The notes: generated from the sequence alone by a model not told the origin. Shown: positions 8,012 to 17,945, numbered from the stretch's first letter. The stretch is DNA of 64,000 nucleotides from Nitrincola sp048264025 (GCF_048264025.1 NZ_JBLXDN010000017.1:1-64000), one strand, 5' to 3'. Program-made: numbers and translations.

Positions 8012-9412
8012 ATGACCCGTAGACCTGAAAAAATAGAGCTGCCGCGCAAACCGCATTATGTCATCCTGGCCGCCGACTGTGACTTTTTTGAGCTGTTCCG
8101 CAAAATCGAAAAGCGCTTTGATGTGTGCTTTATGCTGGAGTCACTGGGTGAAGACAGTCATATCTCCCGCTATTCCATCATCGGTTTTGACCCTGAACAG
8201 TTGATCTATGCCAATGGCCGACAGCTCACCATCGAATCACGTGACGGTCAGTGTGAGCATTACGAAAGTGATAACCCCTATTATTTGCTGCGCGAAATCA
8301 TGCCGCAGAACATCATTTCACGAAAATACGCAGGCGGACTGACCGGCTACCTCGGCTACGATGCCATGAGCTATTTCGAACCGACACTGAAGCTAAAAAC
8401 CAGCGACTGGTTTGATGCCTTTCGTTTCGGCCTGTACAAAGATGGCCTGATCCTGGACAAGATGACCGGTGAAATCATCTACTTTTACTATGCTGAAAAC
8501 CGCATGGACCTGGTCACAGAACTGATCAATGCCCCCCGCCCGGACAATGGATCACTAGAGATCACCTACACAGGTGAAACCATGTCCCGCGAAGCGCATG
8601 CCGATGCGGTGATGAAAGTGAAACAGGACATCATCGACGGCAAGATCTTTCAGTGTGAGGTCGGCTTCAAAAAGTACCTTGGCCTGAAAGGCGACACCTT
8701 AAACATCTATCAGCAATTGCGTGAAGTGAATCCCTCACCGCAAATGTACTATCTGAAATTTTCCGATCAGAAACTGATTGGTGCCAGCCCGGAACTGCTG
8801 TTCCGTCTGCGTCAGGGCGAGATGGAGACCTTTCCGTTGGCCGGTACGACCCGACGCGGCAAGGACTCCCAGGAAGATACCCAACTGGCACGCGTGTTGT
8901 TGAATGACCCCAAAGAGATCGCTGAACACAATATGATTGTTGACCTGCATCGCAATGATATTGGCCGGGTGGCACGTTTCGGTACAGTCAAGGTCCGCAG
9001 CCTGATGGATATCAAACGCTTCAGTCATGTACAGCACATCTCCAGTGAAATCGTGGGCATCATCTCCGAAAAAGAAGATATGTTCTCAGCGTTGGCGAGC
9101 AACTTCCCGGCAGGTACACTTACCGGCGCACCTAAGATTGAAGCGATGAAAATTATCGATGCGCTGGAAACGGATGGTCGTGGTCCCTATGGCGGTGCTG
9201 TAGGTAACTTCTCCTTCAATGGTGACTGCACTTTCGCCATCCCGATTCGCACGGTGTTTGCCAAGGGCGATCAGGCCTATGTGCAGACCTGCGGCGGCAA
9301 TGTCTATGACTCTAATCCGGATGACGAGTATGAGGAGATACGGCGCAAGTTTGCCGGTACGCGCAAGGCGCTGGAGCCCTTCCTGGTCAGCGAAAAGGAG
9401 TCGCAGGCATGA
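8012..9412 (+). CDS. trpE: Anthranilate synthase component I
   Basis: This subunit converts chorismate to anthranilate, using ammonia supplied by TrpG, in the first step of tryptophan synthesis. The 466 residues include the MLES motif at 41-44 that corresponds to the LLES feedback-inhibition element. The C-terminal chorismate-binding domain carries the motifs SPELLFRL, TRRGKD, EHNMIVDLHRNDIGR, FPAGTLTGAPKIEAM and GGAVGNFSF. It follows trpR directly and overlaps trpG by four bases (ATGA), indicating translational coupling. The other trp genes (D, C, B, A) are not in the window. The paralogue para-aminobenzoate synthase is less likely because of the TrpR linkage. Confidence 0.93.
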   Translation: MTRRPEKIELPRKPHYVILAADCDFFELFRKIEKRFDVCFMLESLGEDSHISRYSIIGFDPEQLIYANGRQLTIESRDGQCEHYESDNPYYLLREIMPQNIISRKYAGGLTGYLGYDAMSYFEPTLKLKTSDWFDAFRFGLYKDGLILDKMTGEIIYFYYAENRMDLVTELINAPRPDNGSLEITYTGETMSREAHADAVMKVKQDIIDGKIFQCEVGFKKYLGLKGDTLNIYQQLREVNPSPQMYYLKFSDQKLIGASPELLFRLRQGEMETFPLAGTTRRGKDSQEDTQLARVLLNDPKEIAEHNMIVDLHRNDIGRVARFGTVKVRSLMDIKRFSHVQHISSEIVGIISEKEDMFSALASNFPAGTLTGAPKIEAMKIIDALETDGRGPYGGAVGNFSFNGDCTFAIPIRTVFAKGDQAYVQTCGGNVYDSNPDDEYEEIRRKFAGTRKALEPFLVSEKESQA

Positions 9413-10068
9413 AAATTTTAATTATCGATAACTACGACTCTTTCACCTACAACCTGTATCAGTACATAGGTGAAATTCTGTCCACAGCACAGATTCACGG
9501 CCAACTGGACAGCTTTGACATACAGGTCAAACGCAACGACCAAATCACCCTGGAACAGGTGCGCGAGCTCAGCCCTGATCGGATCATTATCTCCCCAGGA
9601 CCTGGCTCACCGGATGATGAACACTACTTCGGTATTTGTGCCGCTGTTATTCGTGAACTCGGAACGACCACTCCGCTACTCGGTGTGTGCCTCGGCATGC
9701 AGGGAATTGTGCATGTCTTCGGTGGCAAGGTGGTCAAAGCCGCCCTGCCGATGCACGGCAAAATCAGCCCGATCAATCACAATGGTGAAGACATGTTCCG
9801 TCAGATTCCCGACCAACTGGAGATCATGCGTTACCATTCCTTGATTGCTGAACCCCAAAGCCTGCCCAGCTGTCTGGAAGTTACTGCCAGCGTCGGCAAG
9901 CTGCCGGTTTCCGCCTTCAAAGATCACGCTCAGATCCACCAGGGCGGTGATTTCGAAATCATGGGCGTACGCCACAAAAACTACCCAATCCAGGGCATCC
10001 AGTTCCACCCGGAATCCTTCGCCACCGAAGGCGGCAAAGAACTCATCAGCAACTTCCTGTTCAACTAA
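9409..10068 (+). CDS. trpG: Anthranilate synthase component II (glutamine amidotransferase)
   Basis: This class I glutamine amidotransferase releases ammonia from glutamine for TrpE. The 219-residue protein has the expected landmarks: IDNYDSFTYNLYQY at the start, the oxyanion-loop sequence SPGPGSPDD, nucleophile C94 in LGVCLGMQG, and H200/E202 in FHPES. It is a stand-alone subunit, not fused to TrpD. The ATG overlaps the trpE stop. A strong stem-loop follows the stop codon and ends the trpREG operon. Confidence 0.93.
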   Translation: MKILIIDNYDSFTYNLYQYIGEILSTAQIHGQLDSFDIQVKRNDQITLEQVRELSPDRIIISPGPGSPDDEHYFGICAAVIRELGTTTPLLGVCLGMQGIVHVFGGKVVKAALPMHGKISPINHNGEDMFRQIPDQLEIMRYHSLIAEPQSLPSCLEVTASVGKLPVSAFKDHAQIHQGGDFEIMGVRHKNYPIQGIQFHPESFATEGGKELISNFLFN

Positions 10069-10080
10069 ACCTAAAAGAAA

Positions 10081-10130
10081 AAAGGGGTCAGTACCCTTTA
10101 TTATAAAAAATAAAGGGTACTGACCCCTTT
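10081..10130. terminator. Perfect 21-bp stem-loop, bidirectional terminator and possible REP/RAYT-type repeat
   Basis: The arms 10081-10101 and 10110-10130 are perfectly complementary over 21 bp around an 8-base loop. The stem is flanked by A-rich sequence on the left and T-rich on the right, so it can end both trpG and the convergent ProC-like gene. The arm core GGGGTCAGTACCCTTTAT resembles the GGGGTCAG-type palindromes that I recall being scattered near REP-associated (Y1) transposases in gammaproteobacteria. That link is from memory. Confidence 0.85.
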
Positions 10131-10139
10131 TCTCGCCTT

Positions 10140-10907
10140 TTAGGGGCGCTTTAGTTCAGCTAGTAGCTGGCTGAGTATTTCAACCCAGGGCTGCTCGGCT
10201 TGGTTTGCTTTTAAATGCTTTAAGCCTCTGGCTGTAAAGGTGCCGGGGGTGCCGATCTCCCGGGCCAGAGCGGCCGGTGTTGAATCAGGTCGTTGCTGCA
10301 ACAAAACAGCCGATTCCTGCTGGGCTCGTGCCAGCAGCGCCACCGCTTCGGGCAGGGCCATACCTGTTTTTGCCACCAAAGTTTCTGCCAAGGCCTGGAT
10401 CTGCTCCAACCACCAGGCATTGACGCAGACACTCAACATCGAGGCTTCGAACTGGTCTTCCGTGGCAAAGCTCTGCACACCATACCCCGCTCCCTTAAAC
10501 AGGGTGGATAAGGCATTGTTCTGCGGATAGAGAAACACACTGGCACCCGGATACGCCACCGCAATACTGGCCATCATTCGGGTGACCTGTGCCGGATGGC
10601 ACCGATGGGCTAGATCAGACGTTTTCACCCCCGCCACCAAACTGATCAGATGATGTGCGGCGGTCAATTTCACGGAGGCCATCAGGTCATCCAACTGCTC
10701 AGGACGCACACCGATCACTAGCGTCTGACAATGATCCACCACCGCTTGATTATCAGTAGCAACCGTCACGCCAGCAAGATCCTGCAAACTGGCAACACGC
10801 TCAGCGGAGCGTGGTGACACACACCATTCAAAGGGTGTGGATGACCGCTGCACCCCACGGATAAGCGCTTCAGTCAACGCCCCTACGCCCAACACACCGA
10901 TTTTCAT
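10140..10907 (-). CDS. Pyrroline-5-carboxylate reductase-like protein
   Basis: ProC-family enzymes reduce pyrroline-5-carboxylate to proline with NAD(P)H. This 255-residue protein keeps the Rossmann start KIGVLGVGALTEALIRG and the dimerisation-domain region around GMALPEAVALLARAQQ. The phosphate-binding glycine motif (GVGALTEA) is altered from the usual GxGxMA, and the C-terminal signature is loose. It may therefore be a divergent paralogue acting on another cyclic imine. Start ATG 10907 is chosen over TTG 10925 because AGGAAA precedes it. It is probably co-transcribed with marC, whose stop lies 15 bases upstream. Confidence 0.8.
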   Translation of the reverse strand: MKIGVLGVGALTEALIRGVQRSSTPFEWCVSPRSAERVASLQDLAGVTVATDNQAVVDHCQTLVIGVRPEQLDDLMASVKLTAAHHLISLVAGVKTSDLAHRCHPAQVTRMMASIAVAYPGASVFLYPQNNALSTLFKGAGYGVQSFATEDQFEASMLSVCVNAWWLEQIQALAETLVAKTGMALPEAVALLARAQQESAVLLQQRPDSTPAALAREIGTPGTFTARGLKHLKANQAEQPWVEILSQLLAELKRP

Positions 10908-10921
10908 TTCAGGGTTTCCTA

Positions 10922-11527
10922 TCAATTCATACTGGCCATAAATCCATGTACACCAGTCAGAATAATCTGTGATGCCATAGCTGCAAGTACCAGTCCTGTC
11001 ACCTTACTCAATACATTCAATCCGGTACGGCCCAGTATTTTTTCCAGCCACGAAGCCAGATGAAGACACGCCAGCAAAAACAACAACGCCAGCACTAGTC
11101 CGATCACCCCAAAGACCAGATCGATCCCTTCCAGTTCAGCGCCATATACCAGAATCGCCCCGATAGAGGCGGGTCCAATAATAGTTGGGATAGCTAAGGG
11201 TACCACGGAGATATCATCGCGCTGCTCCTCTGGTACCTCGGCATTAGCCCGCACACCATCACGGACCAAACTAACACCAGACAGAAACAACAAAACACCG
11301 GCGCCGATACGAAACGAGTCCAGCGTAATCCCCAGCACAGCAAACAGCTGGGCACCAAAAAAGAACAAAATCAAACTGATGCACAAGGCAGCAAACACAG
11401 CCCGATTAGCTATCGACTGTCGTGTTTTGCGCGTGTCGGTACGTGTCAGGGACAAAAACATCGACACCACAAAGAAGGGGGCAAACAAGAAAACGAATTT
11501 AAAGCTGATAGAAAGCAAGATTGCCAT
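10922..11527 (-). CDS. MarC family integral membrane protein
   Basis: The 201-residue protein has six predicted membrane helices and the MarC/UPF0056 pattern: FAPFFVVSMFLSLT near the N-terminus and LAIPTIIGPASIGAILVYG in the middle. Members are inner-membrane proteins with poorly known function. An early link to multiple antibiotic resistance was not upheld, and amino-acid export has been proposed for some members. It lies just upstream of the ProC-like gene on the same strand. Confidence 0.88.
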   Translation of the reverse strand: MAILLSISFKFVFLFAPFFVVSMFLSLTRTDTRKTRQSIANRAVFAALCISLILFFFGAQLFAVLGITLDSFRIGAGVLLFLSGVSLVRDGVRANAEVPEEQRDDISVVPLAIPTIIGPASIGAILVYGAELEGIDLVFGVIGLVLALLFLLACLHLASWLEKILGRTGLNVLSKVTGLVLAAMASQIILTGVHGFMASMN

Positions 11528-11640
11528 GACACCACGCCGTTACTGAAAAGAAACAGCCTGCATAATCCTTGAATGACCCTCTCTTGTCCAGCCGCGGTCA
11601 CCGGGTGACATTACTACCCGGAAACGTAAAAGGAGCCGCG

Positions 11641-13002
11641 TTAGCCTGACATCACCGCCTTCCCCTGACAATAATAGCCTTGCATCTCCAATGCCGGCAC
11701 CATTTTACCGCCAGTTGCCCAAACCACATGTGTCGCTTGATCCAGATAGGCTGGCAAGTCGGCTGTTGCTATCCCGGCAGCCGCGGCTGTAAACAATTTG
11801 GCAAACCCAGGCATTCCAGCCACGGCCGAGGGCTCAAGGTCGAGACCCTCACTGTCGTGAATTAGCGCCACCAACGCGTAGAGCTGTTCATCAGCGACGG
11901 TATAAATGCCGTCCAGTAAGGGCTCCATCATCTTCCCCACGAATACTGAGGCACGCCCGACCGCCAGGCCGTCCGCACAGGTGAGATTGTCCAACCCAAT
12001 ATCCTGCACGGAAATACCCTGATGCAGCCCCGTGTACATACCCAGTAACATGCAGGGCGAATGAGTCGGCTCGGCAAAAAAGCAATGCACCAGATCGCCA
12101 AATACCTGCTTCAAACCAAACGCAATGCCACCCGGCCCACCACCCACGCCACAGGGTAGGTAAACAATTAATGGATGTTGTGCATCCACCCTAATAGCCT
12201 CTTGCAGCAGCTGTTGCTTCAAGCGCAAAGCCGCAACGGCATAGCCCAGAAACAAGGCCGTAGAATCCTCATCATCAACAAAATGACAACGCGCCAAGCG
12301 CAAGGCTTCTGCGCGGCCCTGTGCGACAGCTACACTGTAATCTGAACTATGTTCAATGACCTGTACCCCTTTTTGCCGCAACAAGGCTTTTTTCCACGCC
12401 CGGGCATCGGCGGACATATGCACTATGACCTGAAAGCCCAGTTGAGCGCTGATAATGCCAATACTCAATCCAAGGTTGCCCGTTGAACCAACCACCACGG
12501 TATGTTGTGCGAACAGGGCACGAAAAGGCTCCGATGCAAAGCAGGCATAATCATCACACCCAGGTGGTAACAACCCCTGTTCCAAGGCCAACTTTTCGGC
12601 ATAGAGCAGTATTTCATAGATCCCACCACGGGCCTTAATCGAACCAGAAATCGCCAGGTGACTGTCGCACTTAATCAGCAATTTACCTGGCACATCAGCT
12701 GTCAGCCACTCGGCCAGTGCCTGGGGGGCTTTGTCGGCAACCAGCAGCGGCGATTCAATGATGCCGCCCTGCTCTGCCGTCTCCGGAAACATCTGCGCAA
12801 GGTAGGCTGCAAAACGCTGCAAACGTGCCGCCGCCTCCTCAATATCATCGAGCTTAAGCGGCAGTTGATCGCGTACCTGCTCGAAGGGAACCCGCCCGGG
12901 ATTGATCCACAGCGTTTCACGAGCCTGCATCAAATCATTGATCATCGGATCCTGTCCTGTCTGAGCTACTCCCAGCCAATCTGACAGTGTTAACCTGTTC
13001 AT
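11641..13002 (-). CDS. dsdA: D-serine dehydratase (D-serine ammonia-lyase)
   Basis: This PLP enzyme (fold type II) converts D-serine to pyruvate and ammonia in the cytoplasm. The 453-residue length matches E. coli DsdA. The PLP lysine is K123 in SGSIKARGGIYE, the phosphate-binding loop is VVGSTGNLGLSIG, and a second glycine-rich loop reads PCGVGGGPGG. It is the last gene of a minus-strand run with a TauE exporter, an amidase and a peptide ABC importer. That context suggests D-serine, or a D-serine-containing compound, is one end product of that pathway. No dsdC or dsdX is adjacent. Confidence 0.93.
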   Translation of the reverse strand: MNRLTLSDWLGVAQTGQDPMINDLMQARETLWINPGRVPFEQVRDQLPLKLDDIEEAAARLQRFAAYLAQMFPETAEQGGIIESPLLVADKAPQALAEWLTADVPGKLLIKCDSHLAISGSIKARGGIYEILLYAEKLALEQGLLPPGCDDYACFASEPFRALFAQHTVVVGSTGNLGLSIGIISAQLGFQVIVHMSADARAWKKALLRQKGVQVIEHSSDYSVAVAQGRAEALRLARCHFVDDEDSTALFLGYAVAALRLKQQLLQEAIRVDAQHPLIVYLPCGVGGGPGGIAFGLKQVFGDLVHCFFAEPTHSPCMLLGMYTGLHQGISVQDIGLDNLTCADGLAVGRASVFVGKMMEPLLDGIYTVADEQLYALVALIHDSEGLDLEPSAVAGMPGFAKLFTAAAAGIATADLPAYLDQATHVVWATGGKMVPALEMQGYYCQGKAVMSG

Positions 13003-13035
13003 AGTATGTCCTTACAGCAAGTATTGGAGCAGCGA

Positions 13036-13821
13036 TCAATACAGGAAGCTCAGCCCCACCAGAAATAACAGCAATGCAAACAGCCGCTTCAACAATAGCG
13101 GATCTAGCCAATGGGCCAACTGCGCACCAAAACGCGCAAATACCATGCTGGTGACGGCTATCCCCAGCAAAGCAGGCAAGTAGACATAGCCGAGGCTCCA
13201 TTCCGGCAAGGCTTCAGCCTGTAAACCAAACCAGATGAACGACAGGGAACCGGACAGGGCTATGGGTAATCCACAAGCCGCCGAAGTGCCTACAGCCAAC
13301 CGCATCGGAACGCCTTTCCAACTTAAGAGGGGTACCGTCAGTGAGCCGCCACCTATACCGAATATGGCCGAGGCCCAACCAATCAAGACACCCGACACAC
13401 CAAGAAATCCACGCCCAGGATCCGATCCCGCCTGGTGTTTCGGTTGCAACTGGAAAAACATTTGTATCGCCATCAGGATGGCAAACACACCTATGACCTT
13501 TTGCAGTAATGCACCGCTCATGAAAGAGGCCGTGTAGCCCCCCAAGGCACTGCCAAAGAGGATACCAAAGCTTAGCCACAGCACAGTACGCCACTGCACC
13601 GCACCTAAACGATGGTGGGCCAACACAGAGTTGATCGACGTAAATACGATAGTAGCCAGTGAAGTCCCCACAGCCAGATGCGTGAGCACATCCACTGAGA
13701 CACCCTGCAGCGTAAACACATAGACCAGGATCGGTACGATGATCAGCCCACCACCTATGCCAAATAAACCGGACAACACACCCGCCGCCATGCCGAGTAG
13801 TAAAAAGACGATCAGAACCAC
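13036..13821 (-). CDS. TauE/SafE family membrane transporter
   Basis: The 261-residue protein has about eight membrane helices in two halves, each starting with a glycine-rich repeat (GLFGIGGGLIIVPILV and AIFGIGGGSLTVPLLS), the hallmark of the TauE/SafE/YfcA family. Members are thought to export sulfite, sulfonates or other small organic anions. It lies 33 bases upstream of dsdA and 70 bases downstream of the amidase in the same operon. It might export a by-product of that pathway, such as a released acid. The substrate is unknown. Confidence 0.88.
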   Translation of the reverse strand: MVLIVFLLLGMAAGVLSGLFGIGGGLIIVPILVYVFTLQGVSVDVLTHLAVGTSLATIVFTSINSVLAHHRLGAVQWRTVLWLSFGILFGSALGGYTASFMSGALLQKVIGVFAILMAIQMFFQLQPKHQAGSDPGRGFLGVSGVLIGWASAIFGIGGGSLTVPLLSWKGVPMRLAVGTSAACGLPIALSGSLSFIWFGLQAEALPEWSLGYVYLPALLGIAVTSMVFARFGAQLAHWLDPLLLKRLFALLLFLVGLSFLY

Positions 13822-13891
13822 GTTTCAATGACTCCACTAACCTGCTAATCAATCCCGGTGACTCAACTCACCGGGGCGGCATGCTCAACGC

Positions 13892-15382
13892 TCAGGCAAA
13901 CCCCAGAAAGCCTTCAGCTTCAGATAAGGGTCTGGCACGGCTCAGGTAATCAAGGTCCACCTTCGGACGCTGTAATTCAACATCACCGGCAAACAGGGTT
14001 TCCAGTTCACGCGCAAACGCCAGTGTCTGCAAATCACTGCCACGGCGACCAATAATTTGCAGTCCAAACGGCATGCCGTTGGCGTCACGTCCAGTCGGCA
14101 GGGTGACAGATGGATGACCTGCCAGGGTCGAGGCATAGGCCATTGACAACCAATGGTAGTAGCTTTGGGTCGGCTCTCCATCAATTTCTGAGGGATAGAG
14201 CTCATGCCAGTTGCGGGGACTGATGGTCGTCGTCGGCGCAAGCACAAAATCGTACTGCTCAAAGAACAGCTGCCATTGACGGTAGAGGCGAGTCTGGTTG
14301 GTCAGCGCACGCACCACGTCCAGTGCGGAGTAGCCCTCCCCTTCCTTGACGTTTTCCCTGACGTTGGGACCCACTTTGTCCGGGTATTGTTGCAGCAACT
14401 CTCGGTGATGGCCTGAAAACGCCAGTGCACGAATCACCGCGAAGGTATCATCAGCTTCCAAACAGTCCGGATGTGCCTCATCAAACTGGCCGAAAACATG
14501 CCCAAAGCGGCTGAGCTTGTTGTGGAAACTTTCAGCTATCATGCGCTCGGTCATCGCAAAGCCAAAGTCATGCGTAAAAGCGACACGCGCACGACAGAGA
14601 TCATAACCTGGCAGATGCCGGAAAGGTCCAGGATCCAGTACCGCTTGATCATTAATAACCGTTACCCAAGGATCGCGCCGATCGGGTCGGATCATAGCTG
14701 ACAACATCAACGACACATCATCCACTGTGCGCGCCATTGGCCCATTCAGTGACATAGGCATCCAACCCAGCGGACGGCTATGCCCTGGTACCACGCCAGG
14801 GGTGGTACGAAAGCCAACCACACCGCAGAAGGCAGCAGGGCTTCGCAGACTACCACCAGTGTCTGAGCCTGTAGCCAATGGGGTCATGCCGCAGGCCACC
14901 GCAACGGCTGAACCACCAGACGATCCGGCCGCCGAGCGGGTCAGATCAAACGGATTAGCGGTGACACCATACACCGCATTACGGGTATTCCCCCCCGCAC
15001 TCCACTCTGGATTATTGGCTTTACCCATCACCAATGCACCTTCGGTCCGCAGTTGTGCCACCATCGAGTCATCACTCTTGGCAATATTGTCAGCATAGAT
15101 TTCACTGCCGAAGGTGGTTGGCAAACCGGTAACATCCACCATATCCTTCACACACAGAGGCAAACCATGCAAAATACCGAGCTTATCACCACGGTCAATC
15201 GCTTTCTGTGCTGCTACAGCGGCTGTACGCATGGCGGTAAAATCCTGCGCCACCAGTGCATTGACCGCAGGATTAACAGCCTCAGCACGGGCAATACAGC
15301 TCTCTGCCAACTCCACTGCCGACAGTTTTTTAGAGGCCATCAGTCGACGGGCTTCCATCGCACTTAAATCACATGGGTTCAT
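13892..15382 (-). CDS. Amidase signature family hydrolase
   Basis: The 496-residue enzyme belongs to the GatA/AtzF amidase signature family, which uses a Ser-cisSer-Lys triad. The residues are visible as K79 in LCVKDMVDVTG, S154/S155 in AAGSSGGSAVA, and the nucleophile S178 in SDTGGSLRSPA. There is no signal peptide, so it acts in the cytoplasm on imported substrates. Position between a peptide-type importer and dsdA suggests it splits an imported amide, possibly one releasing an amino acid. It is not GatA: no gatB or gatC is nearby, and the sequence diverges after the signature region. Confidence 0.9.
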   Translation of the reverse strand: MNPCDLSAMEARRLMASKKLSAVELAESCIARAEAVNPAVNALVAQDFTAMRTAAVAAQKAIDRGDKLGILHGLPLCVKDMVDVTGLPTTFGSEIYADNIAKSDDSMVAQLRTEGALVMGKANNPEWSAGGNTRNAVYGVTANPFDLTRSAAGSSGGSAVAVACGMTPLATGSDTGGSLRSPAAFCGVVGFRTTPGVVPGHSRPLGWMPMSLNGPMARTVDDVSLMLSAMIRPDRRDPWVTVINDQAVLDPGPFRHLPGYDLCRARVAFTHDFGFAMTERMIAESFHNKLSRFGHVFGQFDEAHPDCLEADDTFAVIRALAFSGHHRELLQQYPDKVGPNVRENVKEGEGYSALDVVRALTNQTRLYRQWQLFFEQYDFVLAPTTTISPRNWHELYPSEIDGEPTQSYYHWLSMAYASTLAGHPSVTLPTGRDANGMPFGLQIIGRRGSDLQTLAFARELETLFAGDVELQRPKVDLDYLSRARPLSEAEGFLGFA

Positions 15383-15408
15383 AGATATCTCTCATTTTTG
15401 CAAAGCAA

Positions 15409-17058
15409 TCAATGGACGGGTGAACAGGTTGCAAAATCCCAGGATCGACCTGGTGCAACCTCGATCAGTTGACGGGTATAGTCGGCCTGAGGGTTGCCAA
15501 GCACTTGCTGTGCAGGGCCATACTCAACCACCTGGCCACGCTGCATCACCAGAACATCATCACAGATCTGTGCAGCTACCCGCAGATCATGGGTAATAAA
15601 TAGGACCGCCACCCCCAGCCGCTGCTGAATCTCATCCAGCAGCGCCAGCACCTGAGCCTGTACCGACACATCCAGTGCCGACACCGCCTCATCGGCGACG
15701 ATAACCGCAGGCTCCATCGCCAGGGCTCGGGCGATGGCAATGCGCTGACGCTGCCCACCAGAAAACTGATGCGGAAAACGCTCAATCGCATCAACTGGCA
15801 AACCCACCAGCTGCAGTAAATCAGCCGCTTGCTGCAAGGCCATTTCACGGGTTTTACCATAGTTCATCGGCCCCTCAATGAGACTCTGGCCTATAGTCAT
15901 GCGTGGATTCAGTGAACGATAGGGGTCCTGAAAAATCATCTGGATACGCCCACGATGCGGTTTCAAGCTGCGCCGGGTCAGGTCAGAGATATCCTGGCCT
16001 TCCACACGAATGGCACCAGCCGTTGGGTCTATCAGACGCATGACACAACGCGCCAAAGTCGACTTGCCAGAACCAGATTCACCGACTATGCCAAGCGTCC
16101 GTCCTTCCAACAGCTGAAAGCTGACATTATTCACCGCCAGAGTACCCTGGCGCTTTGGACGTAACCAACTGAGCAGGCTTCTGGCAGGAGCCGCATAGGT
16201 TTTGTGTAGTTCAGCGACATCCAGCACCCGGCGAGAGCCTCGCTCCGGTCGCGGTGCCCGTGGCAACAAGCTGGGCACAGCGGCTAACAGTTGGCGGGTA
16301 TAGTCTTGCTGTGGCGCACCCAATATCTGTTGCACCGGCCCTTGTTCCACAATGACACCGTGATGCATAACACATACCCGATCGGCAATATCTGCCACCA
16401 CGCCCATATCATGGGTAATAAACAGCACGGCGGTAGCGTATTTCTGCTGCAACTCACGAATCAGTTTCAAGATCTGGTGCTGTGTGGTGACATCCAGCGC
16501 CGTAGTCGGCTCATCGGCAATCAACAGGCGCGGCTTTAGCAACAACGCCATTGCAATCATAATACGCTGGCGTTGGCCACCGGATAGCTGATGTGGATAA
16601 CTGCTATAGATGCGCTGAATGTCTGGCAGGTGCACCTGCTCCAAGGCATCCAGTACTTTGACACGACGCTGTGCCGCATTTTCTTTGGTGTGACACGCCA
16701 GCACCTCATCCAACTGCAACCCAACTGTAAGTACTGGATTGAGTGCAGTCATCGGCTCTTGAAAAATCATGGCCATTCGACTGCCGCGCAGTTCATTCAT
16801 CCGTTTGGATGTTGCTTTGAGTAGATCTTCACCATCAAGCAATACTGATCCGCTGGAAGCCACCAGACTTCCAGCGGGCAACAACCCCATCGTTGTTAAG
16901 GAAGACACTGATTTTCCGGAACCACTTTCACCCACCAGACAGAGGGTCTCACCAGGATGTATCTCAAACGACACCCCTTTTAAGATAGGTTTTCGTTCTC
17001 GTCCGAGGGCTTCAACCACCAATGAATTGACTTGTAAAACAGGACAGGAGCCACTCAT
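15409..17058 (-). CDS. Dipeptide-type ABC importer ATPase, two ATPase domains fused
   Basis: This 549-residue protein joins two oligopeptide-type ATPases (equivalents of DppD and DppF) in one chain, as in GsiA and YejF. The first half has Walker A GESGSGKS, signature LSGGQRQR and Walker B LLIADEPTT. The second half repeats GESGSGKS, FSGGQRQR and VIVADEAVS. In the second Walker B the residue after the catalytic Glu is Ala where Pro is usual, a common and active variant. It powers uptake through the two permeases directly upstream, whose nearer member overlaps this start by one base. Confidence 0.93.
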   Translation of the reverse strand: MSGSCPVLQVNSLVVEALGRERKPILKGVSFEIHPGETLCLVGESGSGKSVSSLTTMGLLPAGSLVASSGSVLLDGEDLLKATSKRMNELRGSRMAMIFQEPMTALNPVLTVGLQLDEVLACHTKENAAQRRVKVLDALEQVHLPDIQRIYSSYPHQLSGGQRQRIMIAMALLLKPRLLIADEPTTALDVTTQHQILKLIRELQQKYATAVLFITHDMGVVADIADRVCVMHHGVIVEQGPVQQILGAPQQDYTRQLLAAVPSLLPRAPRPERGSRRVLDVAELHKTYAAPARSLLSWLRPKRQGTLAVNNVSFQLLEGRTLGIVGESGSGKSTLARCVMRLIDPTAGAIRVEGQDISDLTRRSLKPHRGRIQMIFQDPYRSLNPRMTIGQSLIEGPMNYGKTREMALQQAADLLQLVGLPVDAIERFPHQFSGGQRQRIAIARALAMEPAVIVADEAVSALDVSVQAQVLALLDEIQQRLGVAVLFITHDLRVAAQICDDVLVMQRGQVVEYGPAQQVLGNPQADYTRQLIEVAPGRSWDFATCSPVH

Positions 17059-17945
17059 TAGCTTTCCCTCCGTTTCATTTTTGGATCCAGCGCATCACGC
17101 GCGGCATCACCCAACAGATTAATCGACAGAATGCACAGGGATAACAATAAGCCAGCCCAGAAAATCAACGAGGGCTTGAGTTGGAAATAGATCCGCCCAT
17201 CCGACATGATGTTGCCCCAACTGGGTACTTCAGAATTGATGCCCACACCGAGAAACGACAGGGTGGCTTCGGTCAGAATCGCTGCCGCACAGATATAAGT
17301 ACACTGTACAATCAGTGGGGCGAAGGTATTGGGCATCAGATGACGCAGCAAAATGGCGTAGGTTGGTGTACCCATCAGGGTGGCCGCCTCCACAAAGGCT
17401 TCTTCACGCGTTGCCAGCACTTGTGATCGTACCAAACGCACCACTTGCGGTATTTCCGGCACCATGATGGCAATCATCAGGGTCCACAGATTTGCCGACG
17501 TCAGTGAGACGATAGCGATGGCTGCCAAAATACCTGGAATGGCCATTAATCCGTCCATAAAGCGCATTAACACGGCATCCAGCGCACGAAAATAGCCGGT
17601 TAATAACCCGAGAGGTAATCCGATTAGCACCGTGAGGAACGCCACCCCCAGACCCACGGTTAAAGAAACCCGCGCGCCATGAACAACGCGAGAAAACAGG
17701 TCACGGCCAAAAGCATCCGTACCCAGCCAATGCTCAGCACTCATGGGCTGTAAACGACTGGACGGTGCCAGTTCGGTCGGATTATGCGTTGCAAGCAGCG
17801 GTGCAAAAAGTGCGATAAGCACCATCAAACCCAATACACAGGCGGCGATAAGCGTGGTGGTTTTCGGCCGCACGCCTAACAGCCGCGTTATCAAACGATG
17901 AAGCCTCATGCTGGCAGGAACCTTGTGTGAATAAGTTGCTTGCAT
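17058..17945 (-). CDS. Dipeptide-type ABC importer permease (DppC-like)
   Basis: The 295-residue inner-membrane protein has six helices and the EAA loop EAATLMGTPTYAILLRHLMPN that contacts the ATPase. The N-terminal phrase HWLGTDAFGRDLFSRVVHGARVSL is diagnostic of the DppC/OppC subfamily. It ends and begins with one-base overlaps with its neighbours, indicating tight translational coupling with the DppB-like permease and the fused ATPase. Confidence 0.93.
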   Translation of the reverse strand: MQATYSHKVPASMRLHRLITRLLGVRPKTTTLIAACVLGLMVLIALFAPLLATHNPTELAPSSRLQPMSAEHWLGTDAFGRDLFSRVVHGARVSLTVGLGVAFLTVLIGLPLGLLTGYFRALDAVLMRFMDGLMAIPGILAAIAIVSLTSANLWTLMIAIMVPEIPQVVRLVRSQVLATREEAFVEAATLMGTPTYAILLRHLMPNTFAPLIVQCTYICAAAILTEATLSFLGVGINSEVPSWGNIMSDGRIYFQLKPSLIFWAGLLLSLCILSINLLGDAARDALDPKMKRRES

